A stretch of 64,000 bases of DNA from Terrabacter aerolatus (lineage in GTDB: Bacteria > Actinomycetota > Actinomycetes > Actinomycetales > Dermatophilaceae): positions 1 to 64,000 of the forward strand of contig NZ_BJYX01000011.1 in assembly GCF_007991735.1 (NCBI RefSeq), in the 5' to 3' direction. Positions 8,256-17,636 of this stretch are shown in pieces (the stretch's first letter is position 1; each line of letters begins with the position of its first letter). The notes under the pieces are model-generated. The model worked only from the letters and a program-made list of their open reading frames with translations, did no database searches and had not been told where the DNA came from. A program made the position numbers and the translations under genes.

Positions 8256-8351
8256 GTCACGAAAGTAACAGGTACTGCCTGTATCGACTACTGGCAGTTT
8301 CGGATACCTTGGAACCGACGACAGGTTCGACCCCGACCCCAGGAGAGATCC
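8256..8351. promoter_or_regulatory. divergent control region, tetR / thiolase operon
   Basis: Contains the leaderless -10 of tetR on the reverse strand (8262-8267), a forward TACCTT (8305-8310) serving the thiolase, and between them two inverted repeats. These are ACAGG-N5-CCTGT (8268-8282) and ACTGCC-N13-GGCAGT (8275-8299). They are good candidates for the TetR operator because they lie between both promoters. The thiolase ribosome site AGGAGAG ends at about 8347. Confidence 0.5.
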
Positions 8352-9659
8352 ATGGCATCCCAGTCCGCCCAGAGGACCGCCCCCCGCGCGCCGCGCCGTG
8401 TCGCGATCGTCGGGGGCAACCGCATCCCCTTCGCCCGGTCCAACGGCCCCTACGCCAAGGCCTCCAACCAGGACATGCTCACCGCGGCCGTCGACGGGCT
8501 CGTCGCGCGTCACGGACTCGCCGGCGAGCGACTCGGCGAGGTCGTCGCCGGAGCAGTCCTCAAGCACAGCCGCGACTTCAACCTCACGCGCGAGACCGTA
8601 CTCGGCACGCGCCTCGACCCGACGACGCCGGCCTACGACATCCAGCAGGCCTGCGGTACCGGTCTGGAGGCGGCGATCCTCGTGGCCAACAAGATCGCCC
8701 TGGGCCAGGTCGACGCCGGCATCGCCGGAGGGGTGGACAGCGCCAGCGACGCCCCCATCGCCGTGAGCGAGGGCCTGCGCCGGACGCTCCTGGCCGCCAA
8801 CCGCGCCCGGTCGGCGGGCGAGCGCGCCAAGGCGCTGGCGGGGCTGCGTCCCGCCCACCTGGTGCCCGCCATCCCGGAGAACGTCGAGCCGCGCACGGGT
8901 CTGTCGATGGGCGAGCACATGGCGCTGACGGCCGCCCAGTGGGGCATCACCCGCGAGGCCCAGGACGAGCTCGCGGCGGCGAGCCACCAGCACCTCGCCG
9001 CAGCCTACGAGCGCGGCTTCTTCGACTACCTCGTCACGCCGTACCTCGGAGTCTCACGTGACACTAACCTGCGGCCGGACTCCAGCGTGGAGAAGCTGTC
9101 CACCCTGAAGCCCGCGTTCGGCAAGGGCGACGGCGCGACGATGACGGCCGGCAACTCGACGCCGCTCACCGACGGCGCGTCGGCCGTGCTCCTCGCGAGC
9201 GAGGAGTGGGCGGCCGAGCACCGGCTGACACCGCTCGCCTGGTTCGTCGACGCCGAGACCGCTGCCGTCGACTACGTCCACGGCCACGAGGGGCTGCTCA
9301 TGGCGCCCGCGTATGCCGTGCCGCGGCTGCTCGCCCGAAACGGACTGACCTTGCAGGACTTCGACTTCTACGAGATCCACGAGGCGTTCGCCGCCACGGT
9401 GCTCACGACCCTCAAGGCCTGGGAGGATCCCGACTTCTGCCGCGAGCGTCTCGGGCTCGAGGCGCCGCTCGGCTCGATCGACCGGAGCCGGCTCAACGTC
9501 AACGGCTCGTCGCTGGCGGCGGGTCACCCGTTCGCCGCGACCGGCGGGCGCATCGTGGCCTCGCTCGCCAAGCAGCTCAAGGAGGCGGGCGGTGGCCGAG
9601 GCCTCATCTCCATCTGCGCCGCCGGCGGCCAGGGCGTCGTCGCGATCCTGGAGGCATGA
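8352..9659 (+). CDS. acetyl-CoA acyltransferase (thiolase), FadA2-like
   Basis: 435 aa. It cleaves 3-ketoacyl-CoA, or condenses two acyl-CoA in reverse. Catalytic elements are the nucleophile cysteine in QQACGTGLEA, the histidine in GHPFAATGGR and the second cysteine near the end in CAAGGQG. The ATG follows AGGAGAG. The stop overlaps the next gene (ATGA), so thiolase, reductase and dehydratase are translationally linked. With the divergent acyl-CoA dehydrogenase these genes cover all four chemical steps of a beta-oxidation or reverse cycle. Confidence 0.88.
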   Translation: MASQSAQRTAPRAPRRVAIVGGNRIPFARSNGPYAKASNQDMLTAAVDGLVARHGLAGERLGEVVAGAVLKHSRDFNLTRETVLGTRLDPTTPAYDIQQACGTGLEAAILVANKIALGQVDAGIAGGVDSASDAPIAVSEGLRRTLLAANRARSAGERAKALAGLRPAHLVPAIPENVEPRTGLSMGEHMALTAAQWGITREAQDELAAASHQHLAAAYERGFFDYLVTPYLGVSRDTNLRPDSSVEKLSTLKPAFGKGDGATMTAGNSTPLTDGASAVLLASEEWAAEHRLTPLAWFVDAETAAVDYVHGHEGLLMAPAYAVPRLLARNGLTLQDFDFYEIHEAFAATVLTTLKAWEDPDFCRERLGLEAPLGSIDRSRLNVNGSSLAAGHPFAATGGRIVASLAKQLKEAGGGRGLISICAAGGQGVVAILEA

Positions 9660-10981
9660 GCATGACCGACCTGTTCACGACCATCGTCAGCTCACCCGTG
9701 GCCAAGCGAGTCGGCGTCCCCCAGCCGACCCGGCTGCGACGCTACGAGCCGGGCCTCCCGCTGTGCGAGGGACCCGTCCTCGTCGCCGGTGGTGGCCGGT
9801 TCGCCGAGGGCATCGCCTCCTGGCTGGCTCGCGCCGGGGTCGCGACCGTGTCGACGGCGGCCGACGCGGAGGGCAAGATCGGTGCCGTCGTGCTCGACCT
9901 CAGCGCCGCCGCCGATCCCGGTGAGCTCGACCAGCTGCGCCTGCTGGGGGCCCCGGCCGTCAAGGCGCTGAAGCGCAACGGGCGCGTCGTCGTCATCGGC
10001 ACCGACCCGGCGACGCTCACCGACGTCGCCGAGGTGACCACCCAGCGAGCCCTCGAGGGCGCCGTGCGATCGCTCGGCAAGGAGCTGCGCGCGGGAGCCA
10101 CCGCCAACCTCGTCCTCGCGCAGGGCGACGCGCCGGACGGCGTCCGCTCCGCCGTCGAGTTCTTCCTCTCCGGGCGATCGGCCTACGTCGACGGCCAGGT
10201 CGTGCGGGTCGACGAGTCCACGAGCGGTGAGGTCGACGCGCTCCGCCCGCTCGAGGGCAAGGTCGCCGTCGTCACCGGTGCCGCACGAGGCATCGGAGCG
10301 GAGATCGCCACGGTGCTCGCACGCGACGGTGCGACCGTCGTGGCGGTCGACGTGCCCGCCGCCGGCGATGCCCTGGCCCGCGTGGCCAACGAGGTGAAGG
10401 GGACCGCGCTCCAGCTCGACGTGACCTCCGACGACGCGGGCCGTCGGATCGTGGAGCACGCCACGGCGCGCCACGGCGGCCTCGACATCGTCGTGCACAA
10501 CGCCGGCATCACGCGCGACAAGCTCTTCGTCAACATGGACGACGCCCGCTGGCGCAGCGTCATGGACGTCAACCTCCGCTCGGTCCTGCGGATGAACGAC
10601 GCGATCCTCGGCGAAGGTGGCCTGGCCGACGGCGGCCGGATCGTCTGCGTCGCCTCGATCGCGGGCATCGCCGGCAACCGCGGCCAGACGAACTACGGCG
10701 CGAGCAAGGCCGGCGTCATCGGCCTCGTCACGGCGTTGTCGCGCCAGGTCGCCGACCGTGGGATCACGGTCAACGCCGTCGCTCCCGGGTTCATCGAGAC
10801 GGAGATGACCGCGCGGATCCCGTTTGCCACGAGGGAGATCGGGCGTCGCATGAACTCCCTCCAGCAGGGGGGACAGCCCAAGGACGTCGCAGAGACCATC
10901 GCGTGGTTCGTCCAGCCCGGCGCCGCCGCCGTGACCGGCCAGGTCGTCCGCGTCTGCGGGCAGAGCCTGCTCGGCGCGTGA
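9656..10981 (+). CDS. high-molecular-weight 3-oxoacyl reductase, FabG4-like
   Basis: 441 aa in two parts. The first 190 or so residues form an N-terminal flavodoxin/Rossmann-like domain lacking catalytic residues. A classical short-chain reductase domain starts at about 200: nucleotide motif TGAARGIGAE, HNAGIT, the catalytic serine in VASIAG and YGASK. Such long FabG proteins are known in actinobacteria as FabG4 (Rv0242c) and act on 3-oxoacyl-CoA with NADH. The start ATG overlaps the thiolase stop. A second ATG lies two codons downstream. The MaoC-type dehydratase follows 17 bases later. Confidence 0.85.
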   Translation: MSMTDLFTTIVSSPVAKRVGVPQPTRLRRYEPGLPLCEGPVLVAGGGRFAEGIASWLARAGVATVSTAADAEGKIGAVVLDLSAAADPGELDQLRLLGAPAVKALKRNGRVVVIGTDPATLTDVAEVTTQRALEGAVRSLGKELRAGATANLVLAQGDAPDGVRSAVEFFLSGRSAYVDGQVVRVDESTSGEVDALRPLEGKVAVVTGAARGIGAEIATVLARDGATVVAVDVPAAGDALARVANEVKGTALQLDVTSDDAGRRIVEHATARHGGLDIVVHNAGITRDKLFVNMDDARWRSVMDVNLRSVLRMNDAILGEGGLADGGRIVCVASIAGIAGNRGQTNYGASKAGVIGLVTALSRQVADRGITVNAVAPGFIETEMTARIPFATREIGRRMNSLQQGGQPKDVAETIAWFVQPGAAAVTGQVVRVCGQSLLGA

Positions 10982-10998
10982 GGGGGAGTGACGCCGCG

Positions 10999-11856
10999 AT
11001 GACCAAGGAGATCACGCTCGACGGAGCCCCCGACCTGCGCCGCATCTACGCGACCGCGGCGCTGCGGCGGGGCAACGACAGCGACACCCTGCCCGACGTG
11101 CGCTACTCGCGAGCCGGCATACGCGTCGACGTCGACGACCTCGTCGCCTACTCGCGCGTGTGCCGGTTCCCGGTGACCGGAGCCCTGCCGTCGACGTACC
11201 TCCACCTCGTCGCCTTCCCCCTCCAGATGCAGGTCATGAGCGGAGACCGCTTTCCCCTGCCGCTGCTCGGCGCCGTGCACGTCGAGAACCGCATCGAGGC
11301 CACCCGGCCCGTCGGGGTCGACGAGCCGCTGGACGTCTCGGTCTGGGCGCAGGACCTCCGCCCGCACCGCCGTGGGCGCCAGGTCGACCTCGTGTCCGAG
11401 GCCTCGGTCCGAGGCGAGACGGTCTGGCGCGGCATCAGCACCTATCTCTCGCGCGGCACCGAGCACGCGGACACCGAGTCGTCCGACCCACCCTCGACGG
11501 AGCAGCTCGCATCCGTAGGCGCCGGCCCGCTCTGGCTGCTCGCCGAGGGCACCGGCCGGTCGTATGCCGCGGTGTCGGGTGACTGGAACCCCATCCACGT
11601 GCACGCTCTCACGGCCAGGCCGCTCGGCTTCCCCACCGCGATCGCGCACGGGATGTACTCCTACGCACGGGTGCTCGCGTCGCTCGGTCCGAGGCTTCCC
11701 GCGTCGGGACTGACGAGCCGGGTGTGGTTCCGCAAGCCGGTGCGGCTCCCGTCGACCGTGCGCCTGCGGACCGCCTTCGAGCGCTCACGCACCCTGTCGG
11801 TGCTCGAGAACGCCACGGGCGAGATCGAGCACGCCGTCGTCGAGAACAGCTGGTGA
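10999..11856 (+). CDS. MaoC-type (R)-hydroxyacyl dehydratase, HtdX-like
   Basis: 285 aa, double hot-dog protein. The C-terminal hot-dog carries the hydratase-2 motif GDWNPIHVHALTARPLGF with catalytic Asp and His, then AHGMYS. The N-terminal hot-dog (about 20-170) is the inactive half that lengthens the substrate pocket. It should interconvert 3-hydroxyacyl and trans-2-enoyl thioesters, working with the FabG4-like enzyme upstream, as HtdX (Rv0241c) does next to FabG4. Last gene of the operon. Confidence 0.82.
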   Translation: MTKEITLDGAPDLRRIYATAALRRGNDSDTLPDVRYSRAGIRVDVDDLVAYSRVCRFPVTGALPSTYLHLVAFPLQMQVMSGDRFPLPLLGAVHVENRIEATRPVGVDEPLDVSVWAQDLRPHRRGRQVDLVSEASVRGETVWRGISTYLSRGTEHADTESSDPPSTEQLASVGAGPLWLLAEGTGRSYAAVSGDWNPIHVHALTARPLGFPTAIAHGMYSYARVLASLGPRLPASGLTSRVWFRKPVRLPSTVRLRTAFERSRTLSVLENATGEIEHAVVENSW

Positions 11857-11914
11857 CCCCTGCTTCCCGCCCCCTGAGAGCCAAACCGCGTCGCCCGCCC
11901 CGTCGCTGTCTCGA

Positions 11915-11974
11915 TACCCTTGCGGGGCCGCACCTGAGCGGCGCCACCCAGGACCCGTCACCCACGACGGGTCC
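11915..11974 (+). promoter_or_regulatory. thrS promoter and leader hairpin
   Basis: TACCCT at 11915-11920 is a plausible -10, giving a leader of about 70 bases. A perfect 9-bp hairpin (GGACCCGTC at 11951-11959 with GACGGGTCC at 11966-11974) ends 9 bases before the GAGGAG ribosome site. No T-box consensus is visible. The hairpin may affect translation or mRNA stability. Confidence 0.45.
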
Positions 11975-11997
11975 CTGTCGAACGAGGAGCACCAACC

Positions 11998-13983
11998 GTG
12001 TCTGCACAGATCACCGTCACCGTCGCCGGAAGCGAGCGATCGGTCGCGGAGCAGACGACGGCGGGTGAGCTCTTCGAGGGTGACCGCGCCGTCGTCGTCG
12101 CGCGCGTCAACGGTCAGCTGCGCGACCTGTTCCACATCCTCGCCGAGGGCGATGTCGTCGAGCCCGTGACTGTCGACAGTGAGGACGGGCTCGCCGTCCT
12201 GCGCCACTCGACCGCCCACGTGCTCGCCCAGGCCGTGCAGTCGCTCCACGCGGACGCCAAGCTCGGCATCGGCCCGCCCATCCGAGACGGCTTCTACTAC
12301 GACTTCGACGTCGAGACCCCCTTCAATCCCGATGACCTCAAGGCCCTCGAGAAGGCCATGCAGAAGATCATCAACGAGGGACAGACCTTCGCCCGCCGGG
12401 TCGTCACCGACGCCGACGCGCTCGAGGAGCTCAAGGACGAGCCGTACAAGTGCGAGCTCGTCGGCCTCAAGGGCGGCAACGCCGACGAGGCCGCCGAAGG
12501 CGCCGGGGTCGAGGTGGGCGCCGGCGAGCTGACGATCTACGACAACATCCGACGTGACGGCACGCGTGCGTGGGGCGACCTGTGCCGCGGTCCGCACATC
12601 CCCAGCACCAAGCTCATCGGCAACGCCTTCAAGCTGATGCGCTCGGCAGCCGCGTACTGGCGTGGCTCGGAGAAGAACCCGCAGCTGCAGCGCGTCTACG
12701 GCACCGCGTGGCCGACGAAGGACGAGCTCAAGGCCTACCTCGACCGGCTCGCCGAGGCCGAGCGGCGCGACCACCGTCGCATCGGCGCCGAGATGGACCT
12801 CTTCAGCTTCCCCGACGAGCTGGGCTCCGGCCTCGTCGTGTTCCACCCCAAGGGTGGTGTCATCAAGCGGGAGATGGAGGACTACGTCCGCCGTCGGCAC
12901 ATCGAGGAGGGCTTCTCCTACGTCGGCACCCCGCACATCAGCAAGGAGGCGCTGTTCCACACCTCCGGGCACCTGCCGTACTACGCCGACACGATGTTCC
13001 CGCCCATGGAGCTCGAGGGGGCGAAGTACCAGCTCAAGGCGATGAGCTGCCCCATGCACAACCTCATCTACCAGTCGCGCGGCCGCTCGTACCGTGAGCT
13101 GCCCCTGCGCCTCTTCGAGTTCGGCGGCGTCTACCGCTACGAGAAGTCCGGTGTCGTGCACGGCCTGACCCGCGTGCGCGGCATGACGCAGGACGACTCG
13201 CACAGCTACGTCACCGCCGAGCAGGCTCCGGGGGAGATCAAGCACCTGCTCGACTTCGTGCTCGGCCTGCTCAAGGACTTCGGCCTCGACGACTTCTACC
13301 TCGAGCTGTCGACCCGCGACACCGAGGGCGAGAAGTCCTCGAAGTTCATCGGGTCCGACGAGCAGTGGGAGGTCGCGACGAAGGTCCTCGAGGACGTCGC
13401 CACCGCCTCCGGTCTCGAGCTCGTGCCCGACCCGGGCGGTGCGGCCTTCTACGGCCCGAAGATCTCGGTGCAGGCGCGTGACGCCATCGGTCGCACCTGG
13501 CAGATGTCGACGATCCAGTACGACTTCAACCAGCCCGAGCGCTTCGGCCTCGAGTACCAGGCCGCCGACGGCACCCGGCAGCAGCCGGTCATGATCCACT
13601 CGGCCAAGTTCGGCTCGATCGAGCGCTTCCTCGGGGTGCTCGTCGAGCACTACGCCGGAGCCTTCCCGGTGTGGCTGGCGCCCGTCCAGGCGCTGGGCGT
13701 GCCGGTCGCGGAGGACTACGCCGACTACCTCGGTGAGGTGCTGGAGCGTTTGAAGCGCAAGGGAGTTCGCGTCGAGCTCGACGCCAGCGACGACCGCTTC
13801 CCGAAGAAGATCCGCAACGCGAGCAAGTCGAAGGTCCCCTTCACGCTCATCGCCGGCGAGGAGGACAAGGCCGCGGGCGCCGTGTCGTTCCGCTACCGCG
13901 ACGGCTCGCAGAAGAACGGCGTCCCGGTCGACGACGCGATCGCCGAGATCCTGGCCGCGATCGAGAGCCGCGCCCAGGTCTGA
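11998..13983 (+). CDS. thrS: threonyl-tRNA synthetase
   Basis: 661 aa, class II synthetase. Order: TGS domain (1-60), editing domain (about 70-230, with FYYDF and the CRGPH segment), catalytic core (about 270-540) and anticodon-binding domain (about 545-661). The zinc site that recognises threonine starts with C351 in MSCPMHN; class II motif 2 FRY-like (FGGVYRYE) and motif 3 (SIERFLGVL) are intact. GTG start with GAGGAG upstream. In M. tuberculosis thrS directly precedes the HIT - pgsA1 - pimA genes; here a GH92 gene is inserted between them. Confidence 0.97.
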   Translation: MSAQITVTVAGSERSVAEQTTAGELFEGDRAVVVARVNGQLRDLFHILAEGDVVEPVTVDSEDGLAVLRHSTAHVLAQAVQSLHADAKLGIGPPIRDGFYYDFDVETPFNPDDLKALEKAMQKIINEGQTFARRVVTDADALEELKDEPYKCELVGLKGGNADEAAEGAGVEVGAGELTIYDNIRRDGTRAWGDLCRGPHIPSTKLIGNAFKLMRSAAAYWRGSEKNPQLQRVYGTAWPTKDELKAYLDRLAEAERRDHRRIGAEMDLFSFPDELGSGLVVFHPKGGVIKREMEDYVRRRHIEEGFSYVGTPHISKEALFHTSGHLPYYADTMFPPMELEGAKYQLKAMSCPMHNLIYQSRGRSYRELPLRLFEFGGVYRYEKSGVVHGLTRVRGMTQDDSHSYVTAEQAPGEIKHLLDFVLGLLKDFGLDDFYLELSTRDTEGEKSSKFIGSDEQWEVATKVLEDVATASGLELVPDPGGAAFYGPKISVQARDAIGRTWQMSTIQYDFNQPERFGLEYQAADGTRQQPVMIHSAKFGSIERFLGVLVEHYAGAFPVWLAPVQALGVPVAEDYADYLGEVLERLKRKGVRVELDASDDRFPKKIRNASKSKVPFTLIAGEEDKAAGAVSFRYRDGSQKNGVPVDDAIAEILAAIESRAQV

Positions 13984-14002
13984 GGCCGCCGGCCACGACG
14001 GC

Positions 14003-14108
14003 GTATGCCGTGTGGTGACGCGGGAGGAGCCCTTGCCGACCTCGTCGGCGGGGGCTCCTTCGCTGCGCGCGGGGCGGCCGTGGCCGCGGACGGGGCACAC
14101 GGCATACG
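14003..14108 (+). terminator. thrS terminator nested in a GTATGCCG inverted repeat
   Basis: Core hairpin: AGGAGCCC (14025-14032) and GCCGAC (14035-14040) pair with GTCGGC (14044-14049) and GGGCTCCT (14052-14059), a strong terminator-like stem. Around it, CGTATGCCGTGTG (14002-14014) is exactly complementary to CACACGGCATACG (14096-14108), so the whole 107 bases can fold into one closed structure. Confidence 0.6.
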
Positions 14109-14115
14109 ACCTCTT

Positions 14116-14142
14116 TGTCCGATGTCCGGCGTCCATCGGACA
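14116..14142. promoter_or_regulatory. 27-base palindrome upstream of GH92 gene
   Basis: TGTCCGATG-N9-CATCGGACA, with perfect 9-base arms, 86 bases before the GH92 start. It is operator-like, and the spacing suits a LacI- or GntR-type regulator. No regulator gene is adjacent. It lies just past the thrS terminator, so it belongs to the GH92 gene. Confidence 0.5.
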
Positions 14143-14227
14143 GGACAGGCGTCTCGGGTTGCCGGTCACACCGGACGACACGAGTCTCGGGAAGGACACC
14201 GTCGTCGCCCTCCCCGAAGGAACGTCC

Positions 14228-17200
14228 ATGCGCACCGTGCTCCGCTCGCTCGGCACCGTCGTCCTCGCCGCCACCGCCCTCGGGCCGGTCCTGCCGTCGG
14301 ACGCACCCCCGACAGCGGCGGCTGCCGCACCGCTCGTCGGCTCCGTCAACCCGTTCATCGGCACCCAGGACAACGGCAACACCTTCCCGGGTGCCAGCGC
14401 GCCGTTCGGGATGGTGCAGGTCAGCCCGGACACCGGGGGAGAGGGGGGCTACGACTACTCGCAGAAGTCGATCTACGGCTTCAGCCAGACCCACCTGTCC
14501 GGCGTCGGCTGCCCCGTCGTGGGGGAGCTGCCCGTCATGCCGACGAGCGGGGCCGTCACGAGCGTCGACCCCTCGCGCTACGCGTCGACCTACTCCCACT
14601 CCGACGAGGAGGCGAGCCCCGGCTACTACCGTGTCGGCCTGCCGACCTACGGCGTCACGGCCGAGCTGACGGCGACGGACCGCACGGGGTGGCAGCGGTT
14701 CACCTTCCCGGCCGACAAGGCCGCGAACGTCCTGCTCAACACGGGCAAGGCCAACATGCGGGTCTTCGACTCCGAGGTCCACGTCGTCGGCGACCGCGTC
14801 GTCGAGGGCCGCATCCACGACGGCAACTTCTGCGCCGGCAAGGACGAGCACACCGTCTACTTCCGCGCCGAGTTCGACCGTCCCTTCAGCTCGTTCAGCA
14901 CCTGGAGCGGGTCCACGCTGACCGCCGGCGCCCGCGACGCGGCCACCACGGCAGGTGGCAACGGCGCGGCACTGACGTTCCCGTCCGGCACGACCTCGGT
15001 CACGATGAAGGTCGGCCTCAGCTACACGGGGGCGGACGGTGCCCGCGCCAACCTCTCCCGGGAGACCGGCGGCGGCTTCGACTTCGACGCGACCCGGGCG
15101 GCGCTGACCCAGCGCTGGGAGGAGCAGCTCGGCCACGCGCGCATCACGGGCGGCACGCACGAGCGCAGGACGGCGTACTACACCGCGCTCTACCACTCGC
15201 TCATGCACCCCAACCTCGCCTCGGACGTCGACGGGACCTACCACGGCTGGGACGGCAGGAACCACGTCGCCCAGGGCTACACGCCCCGGCAGAACTTCTC
15301 GCTGTGGGACACCTACCGGCCCCAGAACCAGCTGCTCGAGGTGCTCGCCCCAGACGTGGCCCGCGACTCCTACCTCTCGGTGCTCGCCATCGGGCGCGAG
15401 GGCGGCTGGCTGCCGCGGTGGGCGCTCGTCAACAGCGAGACGAACATCATGACCGGCGACCCCGTGACGCCGTTCCTCGTCGAGGGCTGGAGCAAGGGCT
15501 TCCTCGCCGGCCACGAGGCGGAGGCCTACGCCCTCCTCAAGCAGAACGTGACCAAGCAACCACCTGCCGACAGCCAGTACAACGGGCGCTCGGGCCAGCA
15601 CTACTACGAGAAGCTCGGCTACATCCCGTTCGGCCTGCGGGTCGGCACCGACTGCGTCTCCCACGGCGGGGACAACGACTGCGCCCACCCGGCCTCGGCG
15701 ACGATGGAGTACGCCGCGGCTGACGCGTCGCTCGCGATCATGGCCAAGGGACTCGGCCACACCTCCGACGCCTCGATGCTCACCGAGCGCAGCGGCTGGT
15801 ACAAGAACCTCTGGGACGCCGGCACGCAGTCCTTCCGGCCGAGGATGGCCGACGGCACGTGGCTCGACCCGTACGACCCCGTCGAGGCCTCGCACGCCTT
15901 CCACGAGGGCGGCTCCTACCAGTACCAGTGGCTCGCACCGCAGGACCCCGCCGGCCTGGTCAAGCTCATGGGCGGCCGTGCGTCGACGGAGAAGCGGCTC
16001 GACGACTTCTTCGCCTACGACAAGCTGCTCGCCGACCCTGCTCGGACGGCCCGGACCGACTGGATCGAGGCGACCTACGCCTACTACAGCAAGCCGACGT
16101 ACAACCCGAACAACGAGCCCGACCTGCTCGCGCCGTACGTCTACGCGTGGGTGCAGCAGCCGGCCAAGATCGCGACCGTCGCCCGGGCGGCCTTCACCCT
16201 CTTCACCGACGGTGCGGACGGCATGACCGGCAACGACGACCTCGGCACCATGAGCGCCTGGTACGTCTTCTCCTCCTGGGGGCTCTACCCGACGATGAGC
16301 GGCGCCAACTTCTTCGTCGTCAGCTCTCCCCAGTTCGAGCGCGTCGACATCGACGTCGCCCGACCGGGCTCGGTGAGCACCGGCCAGGGTGGCCGCCTCA
16401 CGATCACCGCCCCCGGTGTCTCGGACGACCGGCGCTACGTGCAGAGCCTCGAGATCAACGGCAGCAGGAGCACGAAGAGCTGGGTCGACTGGAAGGCCCT
16501 GCGCAGCGGCGGCACCATTGCCCACACCGTCGGCACGAGCCCGAGCCGCTGGGGCACGACGCCTGCGGACGTGCCACCGTCGGCGGTGCAGGCGGGCCGC
16601 GACCCGCGGCTGTCCCTGTCGATGACGGCACGACCGAACCCTGTCGTCGTGCCCACCGGGGCACGTGAGGCGCGCTTCTCCGTCGACCTCGTGGGCCAGG
16701 CGCCCAAGAGCCTCCCCGTCCAGGTGGCGGTCGCAGCACCACAGGGTTGGTCGGCCGCCGTCGGGTCGGGCGGTGACGGGGCGACCGTGCTGCACAGCGA
16801 CGGTGTCCCGGCCGGCTCCTCGGTGCCGGTGACGCTCCGGCTCCCGGCCGGTCTCGGCGTCGGCTCCCACGAGGTGACCGTCACGTCGTCGGCCCCCGGT
16901 GTCGCACCGGTGACGAAGGTCGTCACCGTGCAGCTGCAGCAGGCCCTCGCCTGTGTGCCGGGCGCCGCCGGGTGCGCCGTCGACCTCGCGGCCGCCCGCG
17001 ACCACGACGGCACCGCCACGGTCGCCGCGCCGAGCGACGGCAACTTCGACGGCAGCGGGTGGAGCTACGACGCCGCCCTGCTGCCCGCGGCGGGCACCTG
17101 GGACTGGAACGGCGTCACGTATGCGGCGCCCGTCACGTCCGGCACGACACCGAACTTCGTCGAGGGCGGCGGCCAGACGATCCTCGTGCCCGCAGCGAGC

Positions 17201-17509
17201 CGCAGTGCGATCCACGTCATCGGGTCGACGCACAACGGCGACGTGTCGACGGCCCTGCGCGTGACCTACACCGACGGGAGCGTGCAGTCGGTGCCGATCT
17301 CGCTCACCGACTGGGCGGCCGGCAGCGGTCACAACGGCAACCAGGTCGCCATCGCGATGGACCACCGGATCAAGGGCGGCGCCGGAGTCGACGGACCCCC
17401 GGTCCAGCTCTTCGGCACCACCGTGGCCGTGGACCGCTCGAAGCAGCTCCAGTCGATCACGCTGCCCGGCGACGACCGTTTCGAGGTGTATGCCGTGTCG
17501 CTCGGCTGA
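14228..17509 (+). CDS. secreted GH92 alpha-mannosidase
   Basis: 1093 aa. A signal peptide (about 1-35, hydrophobic run TVVLAATALGPVL) is followed by the GH92 entry motif NPFIGTQDNGNTFPGA. The catalytic (alpha/alpha)6 domain contains the hallmark GNDDLGTMSAWY with acidic residues D670/D671. After about residue 780 come accessory domains: an NPCBM-associated NEW3-like domain (about 800-900) and a C-terminal beta-sandwich (about 910-1093) resembling carbohydrate-binding modules. GH92 enzymes are calcium-dependent exo-mannosidases, mostly alpha-1,2, acting on mannans or N-glycans. The ATG follows GAAGGAACG. The gene interrupts the conserved thrS - HIT neighbourhood and has its own palindrome and terminators, so it is probably a later insertion. 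Confidence 0.9.
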   Translation: MRTVLRSLGTVVLAATALGPVLPSDAPPTAAAAAPLVGSVNPFIGTQDNGNTFPGASAPFGMVQVSPDTGGEGGYDYSQKSIYGFSQTHLSGVGCPVVGELPVMPTSGAVTSVDPSRYASTYSHSDEEASPGYYRVGLPTYGVTAELTATDRTGWQRFTFPADKAANVLLNTGKANMRVFDSEVHVVGDRVVEGRIHDGNFCAGKDEHTVYFRAEFDRPFSSFSTWSGSTLTAGARDAATTAGGNGAALTFPSGTTSVTMKVGLSYTGADGARANLSRETGGGFDFDATRAALTQRWEEQLGHARITGGTHERRTAYYTALYHSLMHPNLASDVDGTYHGWDGRNHVAQGYTPRQNFSLWDTYRPQNQLLEVLAPDVARDSYLSVLAIGREGGWLPRWALVNSETNIMTGDPVTPFLVEGWSKGFLAGHEAEAYALLKQNVTKQPPADSQYNGRSGQHYYEKLGYIPFGLRVGTDCVSHGGDNDCAHPASATMEYAAADASLAIMAKGLGHTSDASMLTERSGWYKNLWDAGTQSFRPRMADGTWLDPYDPVEASHAFHEGGSYQYQWLAPQDPAGLVKLMGGRASTEKRLDDFFAYDKLLADPARTARTDWIEATYAYYSKPTYNPNNEPDLLAPYVYAWVQQPAKIATVARAAFTLFTDGADGMTGNDDLGTMSAWYVFSSWGLYPTMSGANFFVVSSPQFERVDIDVARPGSVSTGQGGRLTITAPGVSDDRRYVQSLEINGSRSTKSWVDWKALRSGGTIAHTVGTSPSRWGTTPADVPPSAVQAGRDPRLSLSMTARPNPVVVPTGAREARFSVDLVGQAPKSLPVQVAVAAPQGWSAAVGSGGDGATVLHSDGVPAGSSVPVTLRLPAGLGVGSHEVTVTSSAPGVAPVTKVVTVQLQQALACVPGAAGCAVDLAAARDHDGTATVAAPSDGNFDGSGWSYDAALLPAAGTWDWNGVTYAAPVTSGTTPNFVEGGGQTILVPAASRSAIHVIGSTHNGDVSTALRVTYTDGSVQSVPISLTDWAAGSGHNGNQVAIAMDHRIKGGAGVDGPPVQLFGTTVAVDRSKQLQSITLPGDDRFEVYAVSLG

Positions 17510-17551
17510 GAGCCGCCCACCGGCTCCGGCGTGGCGCGACCGACACGCCGG
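17510..17551 (+). terminator. tandem terminator hairpins after GH92
   Basis: GAGCCG/CGGCTC (17510-17515 with 17521-17526) begins right after the GH92 stop. It is followed by CCGGCGTG/CACGCCGG (17526-17533 with 17544-17551). Neither has a long T tail, which is usual at this base composition. Confidence 0.5.
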
Positions 17552-17601
17552 ACCCGGTCGGTGCCCCGGTGAGAAAGGTGGCGCGAATGTTTCGGAAACG
17601 G

Positions 17602-17630
17602 TTGCGCCCCGGGCCGCGCGGGGTTACAAA
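17602..17630 (+). promoter_or_regulatory. strong vegetative promoter for candidate small RNA
   Basis: TTGCGC (17602-17607), a 17-base spacer, then TACAAA (17625-17630) followed by T. One of the best sigma-70-type promoters visible in the window. No annotated gene starts within 390 bases downstream. Confidence 0.5.
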
Positions 17631-17636
17631 TGAAGG

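Noticed and set aside
7320-8351. N-terminal extension of the thiolase
   Set aside because: The frame is open far upstream, but it crosses the tetR gene on the other strand. AGGAGAG before 8352 and the family start fix the gene start.
13847-17365. Very long open frame antisense to thrS end and GH92
   Set aside because: Long antisense frames are expected in G+C-rich DNA. The sense frame has a signal peptide and GH92 motifs, and the antisense product is Arg/Gly/Val-rich without motifs.
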